Source: CAVPHV01 sp963821095 (GTDB lineage Bacteria; Actinomycetota; Acidimicrobiia; Spongiisociales; UBA5794). Taken from it: 64,000 nucleotides of DNA. The notes under the pieces are model-generated. The model saw nothing but the letters and a program-made list of their open reading frames with translations. It was not told where the DNA came from and did not search any database. The translations under genes and the position numbers were made by a program. Shown one piece after another: positions 33,178 through 41,438 of the stretch (position 1 is the first letter of the stretch; each line of letters opens with the position of its first letter). The stretch is from contig CAWGCJ010000023.1 in the NCBI GenBank assembly GCA_963821095.1, positions 1 through 64,000 of the forward strand, read 5' to 3'.

Positions 33178-33880
33178 CGACCACGGTCGCAGCCAGCGTT
33201 CGCTTCCGCCAGAGCAGAATGATCAGCGCCACCGTCCCGATCATGAGCGCTGCCCAATACCAGAGGATCGGCCCCGTCGATAGGGCGAGCCGCATCGGTT
33301 CGGTCACCAGGCGTACCCCACCGGCGATTGCCAGTGCCGCTGCGGCCGGCGCACCAAGCGGCGGCCGGCCCCGTGCCTTCCAGGCGGCGAGGCCGAACGC
33401 TCCGATCGCCAGCAGCACTGCCGCATAGAGCTCGACCGGATGGCGGGTGACGACTGAGCCCTCTTGGGCGAGCGCCCACGGCAGGTCACTGGCGGTCCCC
33501 AAGCAGGCATCACGGGCCAGGCAGCCGGAGTGCCAGCCCGCCAGTCCCGCGAGCGCCGCCGCCGACAGGCCATCGGCAACGATCCAGCGCTCCTTAGCGC
33601 CCATCACCAATACCGTCACGATGGCGGCGAGTGCCGCCCATCCGGTGGCGACCCCGCCGCGAATGATGATGATGTCTTTCGGATTCGTGAGCGGATTGAC
33701 CCCGTCGCCGATCATGGCCGCCAGCCGGCCGACAAAGAGGCCGACGACGGCGGCGGTCAGGGCCACATCCCACAGGCTCCGGGCGCAATCGGCGGCGTTG
33801 CCCCGCTTGGCCTCCCACCACAACATCGCCCACATCGCCAGCATCCCCATCAGTGCCGCGAAGAGCAGGGAGAACTCCAC
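33137..33880 (-). CDS. Prolipoprotein diacylglyceryl transferase-like membrane protein
   Basis: The 247-residue protein has about six or seven membrane helices and the layout of the Lgt family: GLFVGRLAAMIGDG, GGVATGWAALAAI, then WHSGCLARDACLGTASDLPW and TRHPVELYAAVLLA, the last matching the Lgt HPxQLYE block. The usual G-R-x-G-N-F signature with its essential Arg is replaced by GWHSGCLARDACLG, so it may be a paralogue with another activity. GTG 33880 sits two bases after the TGA of the TlpA-like gene. Its 3' end overlaps the convergent redoxin lipoprotein gene. Confidence 0.72.
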   Translation of the reverse strand: MEFSLLFAALMGMLAMWAMLWWEAKRGNAADCARSLWDVALTAAVVGLFVGRLAAMIGDGVNPLTNPKDIIIIRGGVATGWAALAAIVTVLVMGAKERWIVADGLSAAALAGLAGWHSGCLARDACLGTASDLPWALAQEGSVVTRHPVELYAAVLLAIGAFGLAAWKARGRPPLGAPAAAALAIAGGVRLVTEPMRLALSTGPILWYWAALMIGTVALIILLWRKRTLAATVVATPQVQPEHRAGP

Positions 33881-33882
33881 GC

Positions 33883-34377
33883 TCAGCCCGTCCGCGCCAG
33901 GATCTCGTCGATCTGAAGCGCCAGGGTCCGTTCGTCGATCACCCCGCTGTGCAGCTGGACCAACTCGCCGTGTGGCGCGTAGAAGAAGGTGAGGGGCACT
34001 CCGGTGTTGCCCTCCAGCGCGATGGGCACATCTCCGGGCCGGTCGAAATAGTGGTCGATCGGGGCGTCGGGGAAGAACTCGGCGATGAACTCCCGGGCGC
34101 CGCTCTGGCCGTCGCGCACGTTGACGCCGATGAACGTCACCTCACCGGCAAACTGTTCGGCGGCCCGTTCGAGGAGCGGCGCCTCGGAGCGGCAGGGGAT
34201 GCACCACGAGGCCCACACGTTGAGGACCACGGGCTCTTCAGACGCGGCGAGGATCGCCATCATCTCGTCCCCGGTAACCGGGGGCAGCTCGGGGACGTCG
34301 GAGACGTCGACATCCGAACCGCCACAGGCGGCGAGCACGGCGGAGAGGACCAAGATGAGCAAGACGACACGGCGCAC
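33883..34377 (-). CDS. TlpA-like thiol-disulfide oxidoreductase lipoprotein
   Basis: The 164-residue protein has a lipoprotein signal (VVLLILVLSAVLAACGGS, Cys at about residue 18) and a TlpA/ResA-type thioredoxin domain with WASWCIPCRSEAPLLER, the Glu-containing EFFPDAPIDHYF insert and cis-Pro GVPLTFFY. It should reduce or carry disulfide chemistry outside the membrane, for example in cytochrome c maturation. GTG 34377 directly starts the signal peptide; the open frame upstream overlaps hisIE and is ignored. It is the Cys-containing counterpart of the UxxC lipoprotein 700 bases away and shares a transcript end with the his operon. Confidence 0.88.
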   Translation of the reverse strand: MRRVVLLILVLSAVLAACGGSDVDVSDVPELPPVTGDEMMAILAASEEPVVLNVWASWCIPCRSEAPLLERAAEQFAGEVTFIGVNVRDGQSGAREFIAEFFPDAPIDHYFDRPGDVPIALEGNTGVPLTFFYAPHGELVQLHSGVIDERTLALQIDEILARTG

Positions 34378-34415
34378 CCCCGGAGTGTACGAGCCAACGC
34401 GGCGTACAAGCCTCG

Positions 34416-35030
34416 CTAGCGGCGGCGGGTGGCGAGCTCTTCGAGGACGTCGGCGGGGGCGACGTTGCGTTCGGCGAGCAGTACCAGCAGGTGATAGACC
34501 AGATCTGCCGCCTCTTCGGCAACTCGGTTGCCGGCGCCGACGGCATGGTCCTTGGCGGCGAGCAGCACCTCGGTGGCCTCTTCCGTGACCTTGCGGCCGA
34601 CCGCATCGACCCCGCCATCGAGCAGCGACGTCGTATACGAATCTGGGGGCCGCTCTGCGGCACGAGCGGCGATTACCGCCCACAGCGCATCCAATTCGCC
34701 AAACGATCGTTCCCCTGGGGTGACGTTGTCGAAGCAGGACACGGCGCCGGTATGGCACGTCGGGCCTGCCGGCTGGGCTCGAATCAGCAGAGCGTCACCG
34801 TCACAGTCAAGACCGATATCGACGACGGCGAGCGTATTGCCGCTGGTCTCGCCCTTGCGCCAGAGCTCACCCCGGGAGCGGCTCCAGAATGTCACGAAGC
34901 CCGTTTCCGCGGTGAGGCGCAGCGACTCGGCGTTGAGATAGCCGAGCATGAGGACCTGCCCGGTGGCGGCGTCCTGCACGATGCCGGGGACCAAGCCGGT
35001 GTCGTCGAAACGGATGCCGGTGGGAATCAT
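34416..35030 (-). CDS. hisI: Bifunctional phosphoribosyl-AMP cyclohydrolase/phosphoribosyl-ATP pyrophosphatase
   Basis: Steps 2 and 3 of histidine synthesis. Residues 1-105 form the HisI domain with its zinc and metal sites (FWSRSRGELWRKGETSGN, DCDGDALLIRAQPAGPTCHTG). Residues about 110-204 form HisE (GELDALWAVIAARAAERP, GRKVTEEATEVLLAAKDH, EEAADLVYHLLVLLAE). The HisIE fusion is uncommon in actinobacteria, which often have separate genes, so it is worth noting. ATG 35030 overlaps the hisF stop (ATGA). It is the last his gene of the operon. Confidence 0.93.
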   Translation of the reverse strand: MIPTGIRFDDTGLVPGIVQDAATGQVLMLGYLNAESLRLTAETGFVTFWSRSRGELWRKGETSGNTLAVVDIGLDCDGDALLIRAQPAGPTCHTGAVSCFDNVTPGERSFGELDALWAVIAARAAERPPDSYTTSLLDGGVDAVGRKVTEEATEVLLAAKDHAVGAGNRVAEEAADLVYHLLVLLAERNVAPADVLEELATRRR

Positions 35031-35788
35031 GGCGTGATCCTCACCGGGATGCCGGCGGCGGCCAACCCGTTCTTGAGGTCCGCAATCTCGATCTCCCTGC
35101 GGTGGAAGATCGAAGCGGCCAACACTGCGTCGGAGCGTTCCTCCGAGAGTGCCTCGACGCAGTGGGCGATGGTGCCGGCTCCGCCTGAGGCGATGACCGG
35201 AACCCCCACCGCACCCCGTACGGTCGACAGCAGCTCCAAGTCGTAGCCGTCCTTGGTTCCGTCGCGGTCCATCGAGGTCAGCAGGATCTCGCCGGCGCCC
35301 AGCCGGGTGGCGGTCACCGCCCACTCAACCGCGTCGCGTCCCGTTGGGGTGCGTCCACCGTGGGTGTACACCTCCCAGGAGTCGCCGGTGCGCTTGGCGT
35401 CGATGGCAAGCACGACGCACTGGGTGCCGAAAGCGGCAGCGCACTCGGCGATCAGCTCGGGTCGCTCGACGGCGGCCGTGTTCACCGTGACTTTGTCTGC
35501 CCCGGCCCGCAGCACGGCGCGCATGTCGGCAACCGTGCGAACCCCGCCCCCTACGGTGAGCGGAACGAACACGTTCTCTGCGGTCCGGCGCACCACATCG
35601 AGCATGGTGTCGCGGGCTTCGTGGGAGGCTGTGATATCGAGGAAGCAGATCTCGTCGGCGCCCTCCGCCACGTAGCGGGCGGCGAGCTCGACCGGATCGC
35701 CCTCGTCGGTCAGGTCCACGAATTGCACACCCTTGACCACGCGGCCGTTGTGCACGTCGAGACAGGGGATGATGCGCTTACGCAGCAC
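35027..35788 (-). CDS. hisF: Imidazole glycerol phosphate synthase cyclase subunit
   Basis: A TIM-barrel protein of 253 residues that, with HisH, forms imidazole glycerol phosphate and AICAR. The catalytic Asp pair lies in RIIPCLDVHNGRVVKG and LLTSMDRDGTKDGYD; the phosphate sites are GGGVRT and ASGGAGT. The start is GTG 35788 (LRKRIIPCLDV), 11 bases inside the end of hisH, so the two subunits are translated together. It overlaps hisIE by ATGA. All catalytic and interface residues I can check are intact, and length is normal. Confidence 0.95.
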   Translation of the reverse strand: MLRKRIIPCLDVHNGRVVKGVQFVDLTDEGDPVELAARYVAEGADEICFLDITASHEARDTMLDVVRRTAENVFVPLTVGGGVRTVADMRAVLRAGADKVTVNTAAVERPELIAECAAAFGTQCVVLAIDAKRTGDSWEVYTHGGRTPTGRDAVEWAVTATRLGAGEILLTSMDRDGTKDGYDLELLSTVRGAVGVPVIASGGAGTIAHCVEALSEERSDAVLAASIFHRREIEIADLKNGLAAAGIPVRITP

Positions 35789-36392
35789 GGGACGCCTCCG
35801 CGCAGACCGCAACGAAGTTGCCCAGGATGCGCAGGCCGGCGGCGCCGCTGCGCTCGGGATGGAACTGGACGCCGACCCGGTTGCCGCTGCGCACCGCGGC
35901 GGTGAAGCGACTCCCATAGGTGCTGGTTCCGATCACCACTGAATCGCCGGCGGGATCGGGTGCGTAGCTGTGGACGAAGTAGAAGGTCGAGCCATCTTCA
36001 ATCCCGGTGAAGATCGGGTCGGGGCGCAGTGCCACGTCGTTCCACCCGATGTGAGGCAGACGGGGTGCATCGACCAACTCGCGCACGACGCCGGGGATCA
36101 ACCCGAGGGCAAGGCTGGCGTCCTCATCCGAAGAGTCGAAGAAGAGTTGCAGGCCGACGCAGATCCCAAGCAGCGGTCCCGACCACTCCCGCAGCGGATC
36201 GGAGAGTCCGGCGGCGTCGAGACGTTGCATCGCCGCGCCGGTGGTGCCGACACCGGGCAAGACGATGCCGTCACAATCCTCGAAGTGGCCCGGCCCATCG
36301 ACAACCGTAACGTCGGCCCCGGAGCGACGCAGACCCTGAGCGATGGACACGAGGTTGCCCGCTCCGTGGTCGACAACAGCGATCCGGGTCAC
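35778..36392 (-). CDS. hisH: Imidazole glycerol phosphate synthase glutaminase subunit
   Basis: The class I glutamine amidotransferase partner of HisF, 204 residues. The catalytic Cys is in LLGICVGLQLFFDSS; the His-x-Glu of the triad is in GVQFHPERSG; the oxyanion strand is VLPGVGTTGAAMQRL. PHIGWNDV and YFVHSYAPDP are further family blocks. ATG 36392 overlaps the hisB stop by ATGA, and the 3' end overlaps hisF by 11 bases. It supplies ammonia through the HisF barrel. Confidence 0.95.
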   Translation of the reverse strand: MTRIAVVDHGAGNLVSIAQGLRRSGADVTVVDGPGHFEDCDGIVLPGVGTTGAAMQRLDAAGLSDPLREWSGPLLGICVGLQLFFDSSDEDASLALGLIPGVVRELVDAPRLPHIGWNDVALRPDPIFTGIEDGSTFYFVHSYAPDPAGDSVVIGTSTYGSRFTAAVRSGNRVGVQFHPERSGAAGLRILGNFVAVCAEASRAA

Positions 36393-36973
36393 GCGGTCCC
36401 CTTGGTCGATGCGATGCCCTCACGGCGCGGGTCGACGGCGACTGCGGCCCGCAGCGCCCGGGCCAGAGCCTTGAACGCCGCCTCGGCGATGTGGTGATCG
36501 TTGCCGCCGGCGGCGGTGAGGCGGATCGTGAACCCCGCGGTGCGAGCGAACGCCTCGAGGGCGTGCGGGATCATCTGGGTCCCGAGGGCTCCAATCCGCT
36601 CGGTCGTGAATGGCAGATCGATGACGGCATACGGGCGGCCGCCAACGTCAACAACCGCCGTGGCCACTGCCTCGTCCATCGGCACGGTGGCGTCTCCGTA
36701 GCGCACAATGCCGGCCCTCGTCCCCAGCGCCTCGGCGAAGGCGCTGCCAAGGACGAGCGCAGTGTCTTCGACCGTGTGGTGCTCGTCGACCTCGAGATCG
36801 CCGTTGGTGGCAATGACCAGATCAAACAGGCCGTGGTGGCCGAGGGCGCCAAGCATGTGATCGTAGAAGCCGACTCCGGTGGCGATCTCGCAGCGGCCGG
36901 AACCGTCGAGGTCGATGGCCACCCGAACATCGGTTTCGAGTGTCTCACGGTGCAGGTCGGCGGTGCGTCCCAT
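36389..36973 (-). CDS. hisB: Imidazoleglycerol-phosphate dehydratase
   Basis: The monofunctional HisB dehydratase, 194 residues, without the phosphatase domain found in enterobacteria. Its two metal-binding repeats are visible: GVGFYDHMLGALGHHGLFDL, DEHHTVEDTA, HALEAFARTAGFTIRL and GGNDHHIAEAAFKALARAL. ATG 36973 overlaps the hisC stop (TGATG). A histidinol-phosphate phosphatase must be encoded elsewhere, as none is seen in this operon. Confidence 0.95.
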   Translation of the reverse strand: MGRTADLHRETLETDVRVAIDLDGSGRCEIATGVGFYDHMLGALGHHGLFDLVIATNGDLEVDEHHTVEDTALVLGSAFAEALGTRAGIVRYGDATVPMDEAVATAVVDVGGRPYAVIDLPFTTERIGALGTQMIPHALEAFARTAGFTIRLTAAGGNDHHIAEAAFKALARALRAAVAVDPRREGIASTKGTA

Positions 36974-38022
36974 CACATGCTCCTTCTCAGGGCGTCGATC
37001 AATCTGGCGTTGGCGGAGGGGCTCCGCACGGTAAAGCGGAGGTACTCGGCGAGCGGTCCGTCGATGGCGAACTTGCGGACGACCAGTCCCTCCGAAATGA
37101 GGGTCTGCTGCAGCGCGTGAGCTGAGGGCCCCACCTCGCAGAGCACGAAGTTGGTCTGGGTGGGCAGGGTGCTTAGACCGAGTTCTTCGAGCCTGGTCGC
37201 CAGGTCGGTACGCCCCGCCACGATGGCGGCGACCTGTTGGTGCATTCGGTCCGGATCGGCGAGTGCTGCCAGGGCGACATCGACCGAGAGGGTGCTGATG
37301 CTGCCAGGGGGCCTCACCCCGTCGATGGCGGCGATGAGGTCGGGGTGACCGAGGGCGTATCCGACCCGAGTGCCGGCAATGCCGTACGCCTTGGAGAAGG
37401 TGTGGAGCACGAGCAGGTTGTGGAATCGATCGACCCATCCCGCCCAGTCGGCGCCGCAGAATTCCGAGTAGGCGGCGTCGATGACCACGGTTCCGTCGGC
37501 CGCCGAAATCACCGCCTCGATGTCGGCGTCCGCGGGGCGATTCCCGATCGGGTTCGAAGGCACGCACAGCCACACCAATTCGGCATCTCGGGCAGCCGCG
37601 ATGACATCGTCGGCCGGAAAGTCGAAGTCAGGCGCGGCCGCCGGGACAGAAACGAGGTTGCCGTGTGCCTGGGCGGTGGCGATGGCGTACAGGGGATAGG
37701 TGGGAGCCGCTTGTACCGCACCCTGACCGGGTCGCAGCAAAGCTCGGGCCGCCAGCAGGATGAGTTCATCGGCGCCCGCCCCCGGAACCACCTGTTCGGG
37801 GTCGAGGCCGGTGGCTGCTGCCAGGGCGTTGCGTAGCGAGGCATACGACGCCGCCGGATACTCGTTGAGGGCAGCTGCCCGACGCGCCACGACGTCGACC
37901 GCCCACGGGGTCGGCGTTGGCGACGTGTTGTGATCGAAGCGCTCAACCGCGGTCACCGGAATCCCGGCGGCCGCGGCGATCTCAGCGGTGGTTGGCTGCC
38001 ACTGGTAGGTGGGGAAACTCAT
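36973..38022 (-). CDS. hisC: Histidinol-phosphate aminotransferase
   Basis: A fold type I PLP aminotransferase of 349 residues, converting imidazole acetol phosphate to histidinol phosphate. The PLP lysine is in LHTFSKAYGIAGTRVGYALG; YPAASYASLRNALAAATG, GAGADELILLAARALL and VIDAAYSEFCG are conserved blocks, and YLRFTVRSPSANARLIDAL contains the C-terminal Arg. It overlaps hisD by four bases and hisB by one. The substrate assignment rests on operon position as well as sequence. Confidence 0.94.
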   Translation of the reverse strand: MSFPTYQWQPTTAEIAAAAGIPVTAVERFDHNTSPTPTPWAVDVVARRAAALNEYPAASYASLRNALAAATGLDPEQVVPGAGADELILLAARALLRPGQGAVQAAPTYPLYAIATAQAHGNLVSVPAAAPDFDFPADDVIAAARDAELVWLCVPSNPIGNRPADADIEAVISAADGTVVIDAAYSEFCGADWAGWVDRFHNLLVLHTFSKAYGIAGTRVGYALGHPDLIAAIDGVRPPGSISTLSVDVALAALADPDRMHQQVAAIVAGRTDLATRLEELGLSTLPTQTNFVLCEVGPSAHALQQTLISEGLVVRKFAIDGPLAEYLRFTVRSPSANARLIDALRRSM

Positions 38023-39317
38023 CGGGGGTCCTCGAATCGGATGTCAACCGACAAGCGGTGGGCGGTGAGACCCTCGGCCGAGGCGATGGCGCCGACCGTG
38101 GCTCGGATCTCGGCCAGGCCCGCTTCCGTCAAGGTCTGCACCTGCCGCCAAGAGCCGAAGTCCTCGACCGATAGAGGGCCGTAGGCGCGAGCCAACCCGC
38201 CGGTGGGCAGAACGTGGTTGGCTCCGGTGGCATAGTCGCCGGCCGAGTGTGGCGACCAGTGCCCGAGGAATACGGACCCAGCCTCCGGGATGGCAGCGGC
38301 GACGTTCTCGGGGTTGGCGGTCTGAATGCTGAGGTGTTCGGGGGCGAACTTGTTGACGAAACCGATAGCGGCATCCATGGAGTCGGCAATCACGATCAGA
38401 CCGTGAGCGGCCAGCGCCGCACGGACCGTATCGGCTCGTTCCAGGTGTTCGAGCAGTTGCTCGACGGCGGCAACCACCGCGTCGGCAATGGCGGGGTCAG
38501 TCGTCACGAGCAGCGCCACGGAATCTGGACCATGTTCAGCTTGGCTGATCAGGTCGGCAGCGACCGCCCGCGGGTTGGCGGTGCCGTCGACGAGTTCCAA
38601 CGCCTCGCTCGGGCCGGCGGGAAGGTCGATGCCGCAGTCGCCGAAGACGGCGAGCTTGGCAGCCGTGACCCAGGCATTGCCTGGCCCCACGATCTTGTCG
38701 ACCGCAGGGATCGTCGCCGTCCCGTAGGCGAGAGCCCCGATCGCCTGGGCGCCTCCGGTCGCATACATCTCGCTGATCCCAAGCAGCCCTGCAGTAGCCA
38801 GCAGGGTCTGGTTGAGCTCCTCGTTGGGGCCCACCGGCGTCGTGACGGCGATCTCGGCGACACTCGCCACCTGCGCCGGGATGACTCCCATCAACAGTGA
38901 CGATGGGTAGGCGGCGAGGCCACCGGGAACGTACACGCCGACCCGGCGCAGCGGCGACCAGGTGCGCTTGACCTGGATCCCGAGGACGGGTTCAACGAGG
39001 TGATCGACGGGGAGTTGCTCGCGATGGACGGCCCTGATGTTGCTCGCGGCGTCCTCGAGGGCCTCCCGCAGTTGTGGCGACAACCCCTCGTAGGCTACGG
39101 CCATCCGGGCGGGGGAGATCTTCATCCGTTCGATCGGTAGCCCGCCGCCGTAACGGATGTTGGCGGCGTGCAGTGCCACGTCGCCGTCGCGCCGAATCTC
39201 GTCGACGATCGCAGCGGCCTGGGCGCGTACGGATCGATCGGGTACGGGCGAACGATCCACAACGGCGGCTACCTCGGCGGGAGAGGCGTCGGCGAGTTCA
39301 ATGCGGCGAATGAGCAC
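38019..39317 (-). CDS. hisD: Histidinol dehydrogenase
   Basis: The NAD- and zinc-dependent enzyme that oxidises histidinol to histidine in the last two steps. The 432 residues carry VGVYVPGGLAAYPSSLLMG, TGGAQAIGALAYGT, IVGPGNAWVTAAKLAVFG and LPAGPSEALEL, with the zinc ligands in LISQAEHGPDS and the HSAGDYATGANHVLPTGG block. The start is GTG 39317, eleven bases after hisG ends. All family regions are full length. Confidence 0.95.
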   Translation of the reverse strand: MLIRRIELADASPAEVAAVVDRSPVPDRSVRAQAAAIVDEIRRDGDVALHAANIRYGGGLPIERMKISPARMAVAYEGLSPQLREALEDAASNIRAVHREQLPVDHLVEPVLGIQVKRTWSPLRRVGVYVPGGLAAYPSSLLMGVIPAQVASVAEIAVTTPVGPNEELNQTLLATAGLLGISEMYATGGAQAIGALAYGTATIPAVDKIVGPGNAWVTAAKLAVFGDCGIDLPAGPSEALELVDGTANPRAVAADLISQAEHGPDSVALLVTTDPAIADAVVAAVEQLLEHLERADTVRAALAAHGLIVIADSMDAAIGFVNKFAPEHLSIQTANPENVAAAIPEAGSVFLGHWSPHSAGDYATGANHVLPTGGLARAYGPLSVEDFGSWRQVQTLTEAGLAEIRATVGAIASAEGLTAHRLSVDIRFEDPR

Positions 39318-39328
39318 GGGAAGTCTCC

Positions 39329-40183
39329 TCAGGGGATCAGTTGCTCGATGGGGAGGACGAGGATTCCGGATGCCCCCGCCGCCTTCAGCTTGGGGAGGAC
39401 GTCCCAGACGTCGGCGGCGTCGACGACGGAGTGGATGGCCACCTTGCCGTTGTGGGCCAGGGGAACGACTGACGGCGCATCGAAGCCGGGGATGATGGCC
39501 TCGATCTCGGCGAGTGCGTCCTGGGGTGCGTTCATCAAGACGTAGCGTTTGCGCCTCCCGGCGACGACGGCGCGCAGCATCGTGGCAACCTGATCGACGA
39601 CCTCAACCGCGGCGCCGGCCGGGTCTGCGACCAACACTGCCTGAGACTCGAGCAACGTGGCGATGGGGCGCAGGCCGTTGATGAGCATTGTGCTGCCGCT
39701 AGAAACGAGATCGACGATGGCGTCGGCGACATCGAGTTTGGGGGCAACCTCCACCGATCCACGCAGCGGCACGGTGGTGATCGCAATACCCTTGTCGGCG
39801 AAGAAGCGGTCGGTGGTCCGGGGGTGGGCGGTGCCGATGCGGAGCCCGGTGAGTTCGGAGATGTCGGTGATTGGCGATGCTGCGGGGACGGCGGCCGTCA
39901 GTCGGCAGCGTCCGTAGCCGAGTTCAGCCATTACCTCGAGATCGGCGCCGCTTTCTGCCAGCAGGTCCAAACCGGTGATGCCGAGCGTCGCTCCGCCGTC
40001 GGCGACGAGCTCGCTGACGTCCTCGGTACGAACGAAGAGCAACTCGATCGCCACATTGCGCACCGGTACCGATAGCGAACGCGGCGTCTTCTCGTAGATG
40101 AGGCCCGCTTGGCTGAGCAGCCGGGCGGTGGGCTCTTCCATCCGTCCCTTGTTGGGGACGGCAAGCCTGATGCGGTCGCTCAT
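39329..40183 (-). CDS. hisG: ATP phosphoribosyltransferase (long form)
   Basis: HisG catalyses the first, feedback-controlled step, ATP plus PRPP. At 284 residues it is the long form with a C-terminal ACT-like regulatory domain (about residues 205-284, RRKRYVLMNAPQDALAEIEAIIPG), so it needs no HisZ. RLAVPNKGRM begins the protein, GITGLDLLAESG and GTAHPRTTDRFF are binding blocks, and DAIVDLVSSGSTM is the PRPP loop region. Its ATG overlaps the yerC stop (ATGA). Histidine inhibition is expected from the ACT-like domain. Confidence 0.95.
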   Translation of the reverse strand: MSDRIRLAVPNKGRMEEPTARLLSQAGLIYEKTPRSLSVPVRNVAIELLFVRTEDVSELVADGGATLGITGLDLLAESGADLEVMAELGYGRCRLTAAVPAASPITDISELTGLRIGTAHPRTTDRFFADKGIAITTVPLRGSVEVAPKLDVADAIVDLVSSGSTMLINGLRPIATLLESQAVLVADPAGAAVEVVDQVATMLRAVVAGRRKRYVLMNAPQDALAEIEAIIPGFDAPSVVPLAHNGKVAIHSVVDAADVWDVLPKLKAAGASGILVLPIEQLIP

Positions 40184-40497
40184 TGGTTGTCCTCTCCGTA
40201 GCCGAGCCGGTCGAGTAGCAGGCGGTAGCCGCCGGCACCGTGCTGGAGCCACTGGTTGATGCGGGTGATCGTTGCGGTGGAGACCCCGGTTTGCTCGGAG
40301 ATCTCGCGGTAGGGGAGATGGGTGGTGAGCAGACGGGCTACCGCCCAACGCTGCCGCATCTCCTCGAGTTCGCGCCGGGTGCAGAGGTCGCGGAAGAAGG
40401 CCGCGGCCTCATCTCTGGTCTCGAGCTGAAGGATCGCGTCAAACAATGCAGCGGTGTCTTCGTTGCGCCAGTCGGCGTCGGTCATCGGCAAGCCCAT
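40180..40497 (-). CDS. TrpR/YerC-family regulator heading the his operon
   Basis: The 105-residue protein belongs to the TrpR-like YerC/YecD group: TAALFDAILQLETRDEAAAFFRDLCTRRELEEMRQRW, then the helix-turn-helix PYREISEQTGVSTATITRIN, then WLQHGAGGYRLLLDRLGYG. It is the first gene of the operon and overlaps hisG by ATGA, so it probably represses histidine synthesis from an operator in its own promoter. ATG 40497 has GAGGA at nine bases; ATG 40485 is a possible alternative. Confidence 0.88.
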   Translation of the reverse strand: MGLPMTDADWRNEDTAALFDAILQLETRDEAAAFFRDLCTRRELEEMRQRWAVARLLTTHLPYREISEQTGVSTATITRINQWLQHGAGGYRLLLDRLGYGEDNQ

Positions 40498-40518
40498 GGG
40501 AGACCGTCCTCGGGTTTC

Positions 40519-40582
40519 GGTAGTAGCGAACAGCACATTAGCGTTTTAACATGTTACTACACAAGCAATTCTCTAAGTAGTG
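40519..40582. promoter_or_regulatory. AT-rich divergent promoter/operator region between yerC and hisA
   Basis: In a GC-rich genome this stretch is AT-rich. It holds the perfect palindrome TAACATGTTA (40547-40556), and the motif GTAGTA occurs at 40519 and inverted as TACTAC at 40555. TrpR-type repressors bind such dyads. The site could serve both the his operon and hisA. Confidence 0.4.
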
Positions 40583-40600
40583 GTGAAGGCGGCGAAGACC

Positions 40601-41323
40601 ATGGAACTCATTCCGGCAATCGACGTGCTCGACGGGCGGGTCGTACGGCTCACGCGTGGCAATTTCGATGCGGTGACCGTCTACGGCGAGAGCCCGGTCG
40701 TCCAGGCCCGGGCGTGGATAGACCAGGGTGCCGATTTGGTGCACGTGGTCGATCTTGCCGGCGCGCGCGACGGCAGGCCCGACCCTGCGCTCTGGCAAAC
40801 GCTCGGCGACGCCGGAGTCCGGTATCAGGTCGGCGGGGGATTGCGAACGGCCGAACTGGTCGCCGCGGCAATTGGCGCCGGTGCTACTCGGGCCGTTGTC
40901 GGCACGGCTGCGGTGTGGGATCCGAAGACGCTCGGGGCGATGCTGGCCGCGATTGGCCCCGACCAGATCGTCGCCGCCATCGACGTGCGCAACGGCAAGG
41001 CACAGGGAGCCGGCTGGCTCGACGCGGGGCGTGACCTGAGCCCGGTACTCGGCGACTTGGCGGCGGCCGGCATATCTCGAGCATTGGTCACGGGCATCGC
41101 GCGCGATGGAACCATGGACGGCCCCGATGTCGAACTGCTCGAGCGGGCCGCCGCAGTGGCCCCCAACATCCGGCTGATTGCGTCCGGTGGGGTTGGCTCG
41201 CTCGAAGACCTGCAGGAGCTACGGCCGCTGGAGGTTGAAGGAGTCATCGTCGGCCGGGCGCTGTACGAAGGGCGCTTCACCGTTGCGCAGGCGCTTGCCG
41301 TGCTTGGCGATCCTGTGGCTTAG
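40601..41323 (+). CDS. hisA: Phosphoribosylformimino-AICAR ribotide isomerase (HisA, possibly PriA)
   Basis: A TIM-barrel isomerase of 240 residues. ELIPAIDVLDGRVVRLTRG holds the first catalytic Asp, LVTGIARDGTMDGPD the second; GGGLRT and IASGGVGS bind the two phosphates. In many actinobacteria this enzyme (PriA) also isomerises phosphoribosylanthranilate for tryptophan; I saw no trpF here, so dual function is possible. It is set apart from the rest of the operon and transcribed in the other direction. GTG 40580 is an alternative start; ATG 40601 begins at the conserved strand. Confidence 0.93.
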   Translation: MELIPAIDVLDGRVVRLTRGNFDAVTVYGESPVVQARAWIDQGADLVHVVDLAGARDGRPDPALWQTLGDAGVRYQVGGGLRTAELVAAAIGAGATRAVVGTAAVWDPKTLGAMLAAIGPDQIVAAIDVRNGKAQGAGWLDAGRDLSPVLGDLAAAGISRALVTGIARDGTMDGPDVELLERAAAVAPNIRLIASGGVGSLEDLQELRPLEVEGVIVGRALYEGRFTVAQALAVLGDPVA

Positions 41324-41438
41324 GCCCCGATTCAGCGCCATGTCGTCGTAGGATGGTTGAATAGTGGCCAGAGGGGGGCAATCATCTGCGACCCGGCTCC
41401 GTCAACGGTGCGGGGCCTGCTGCTGACGAAGGGACGAG

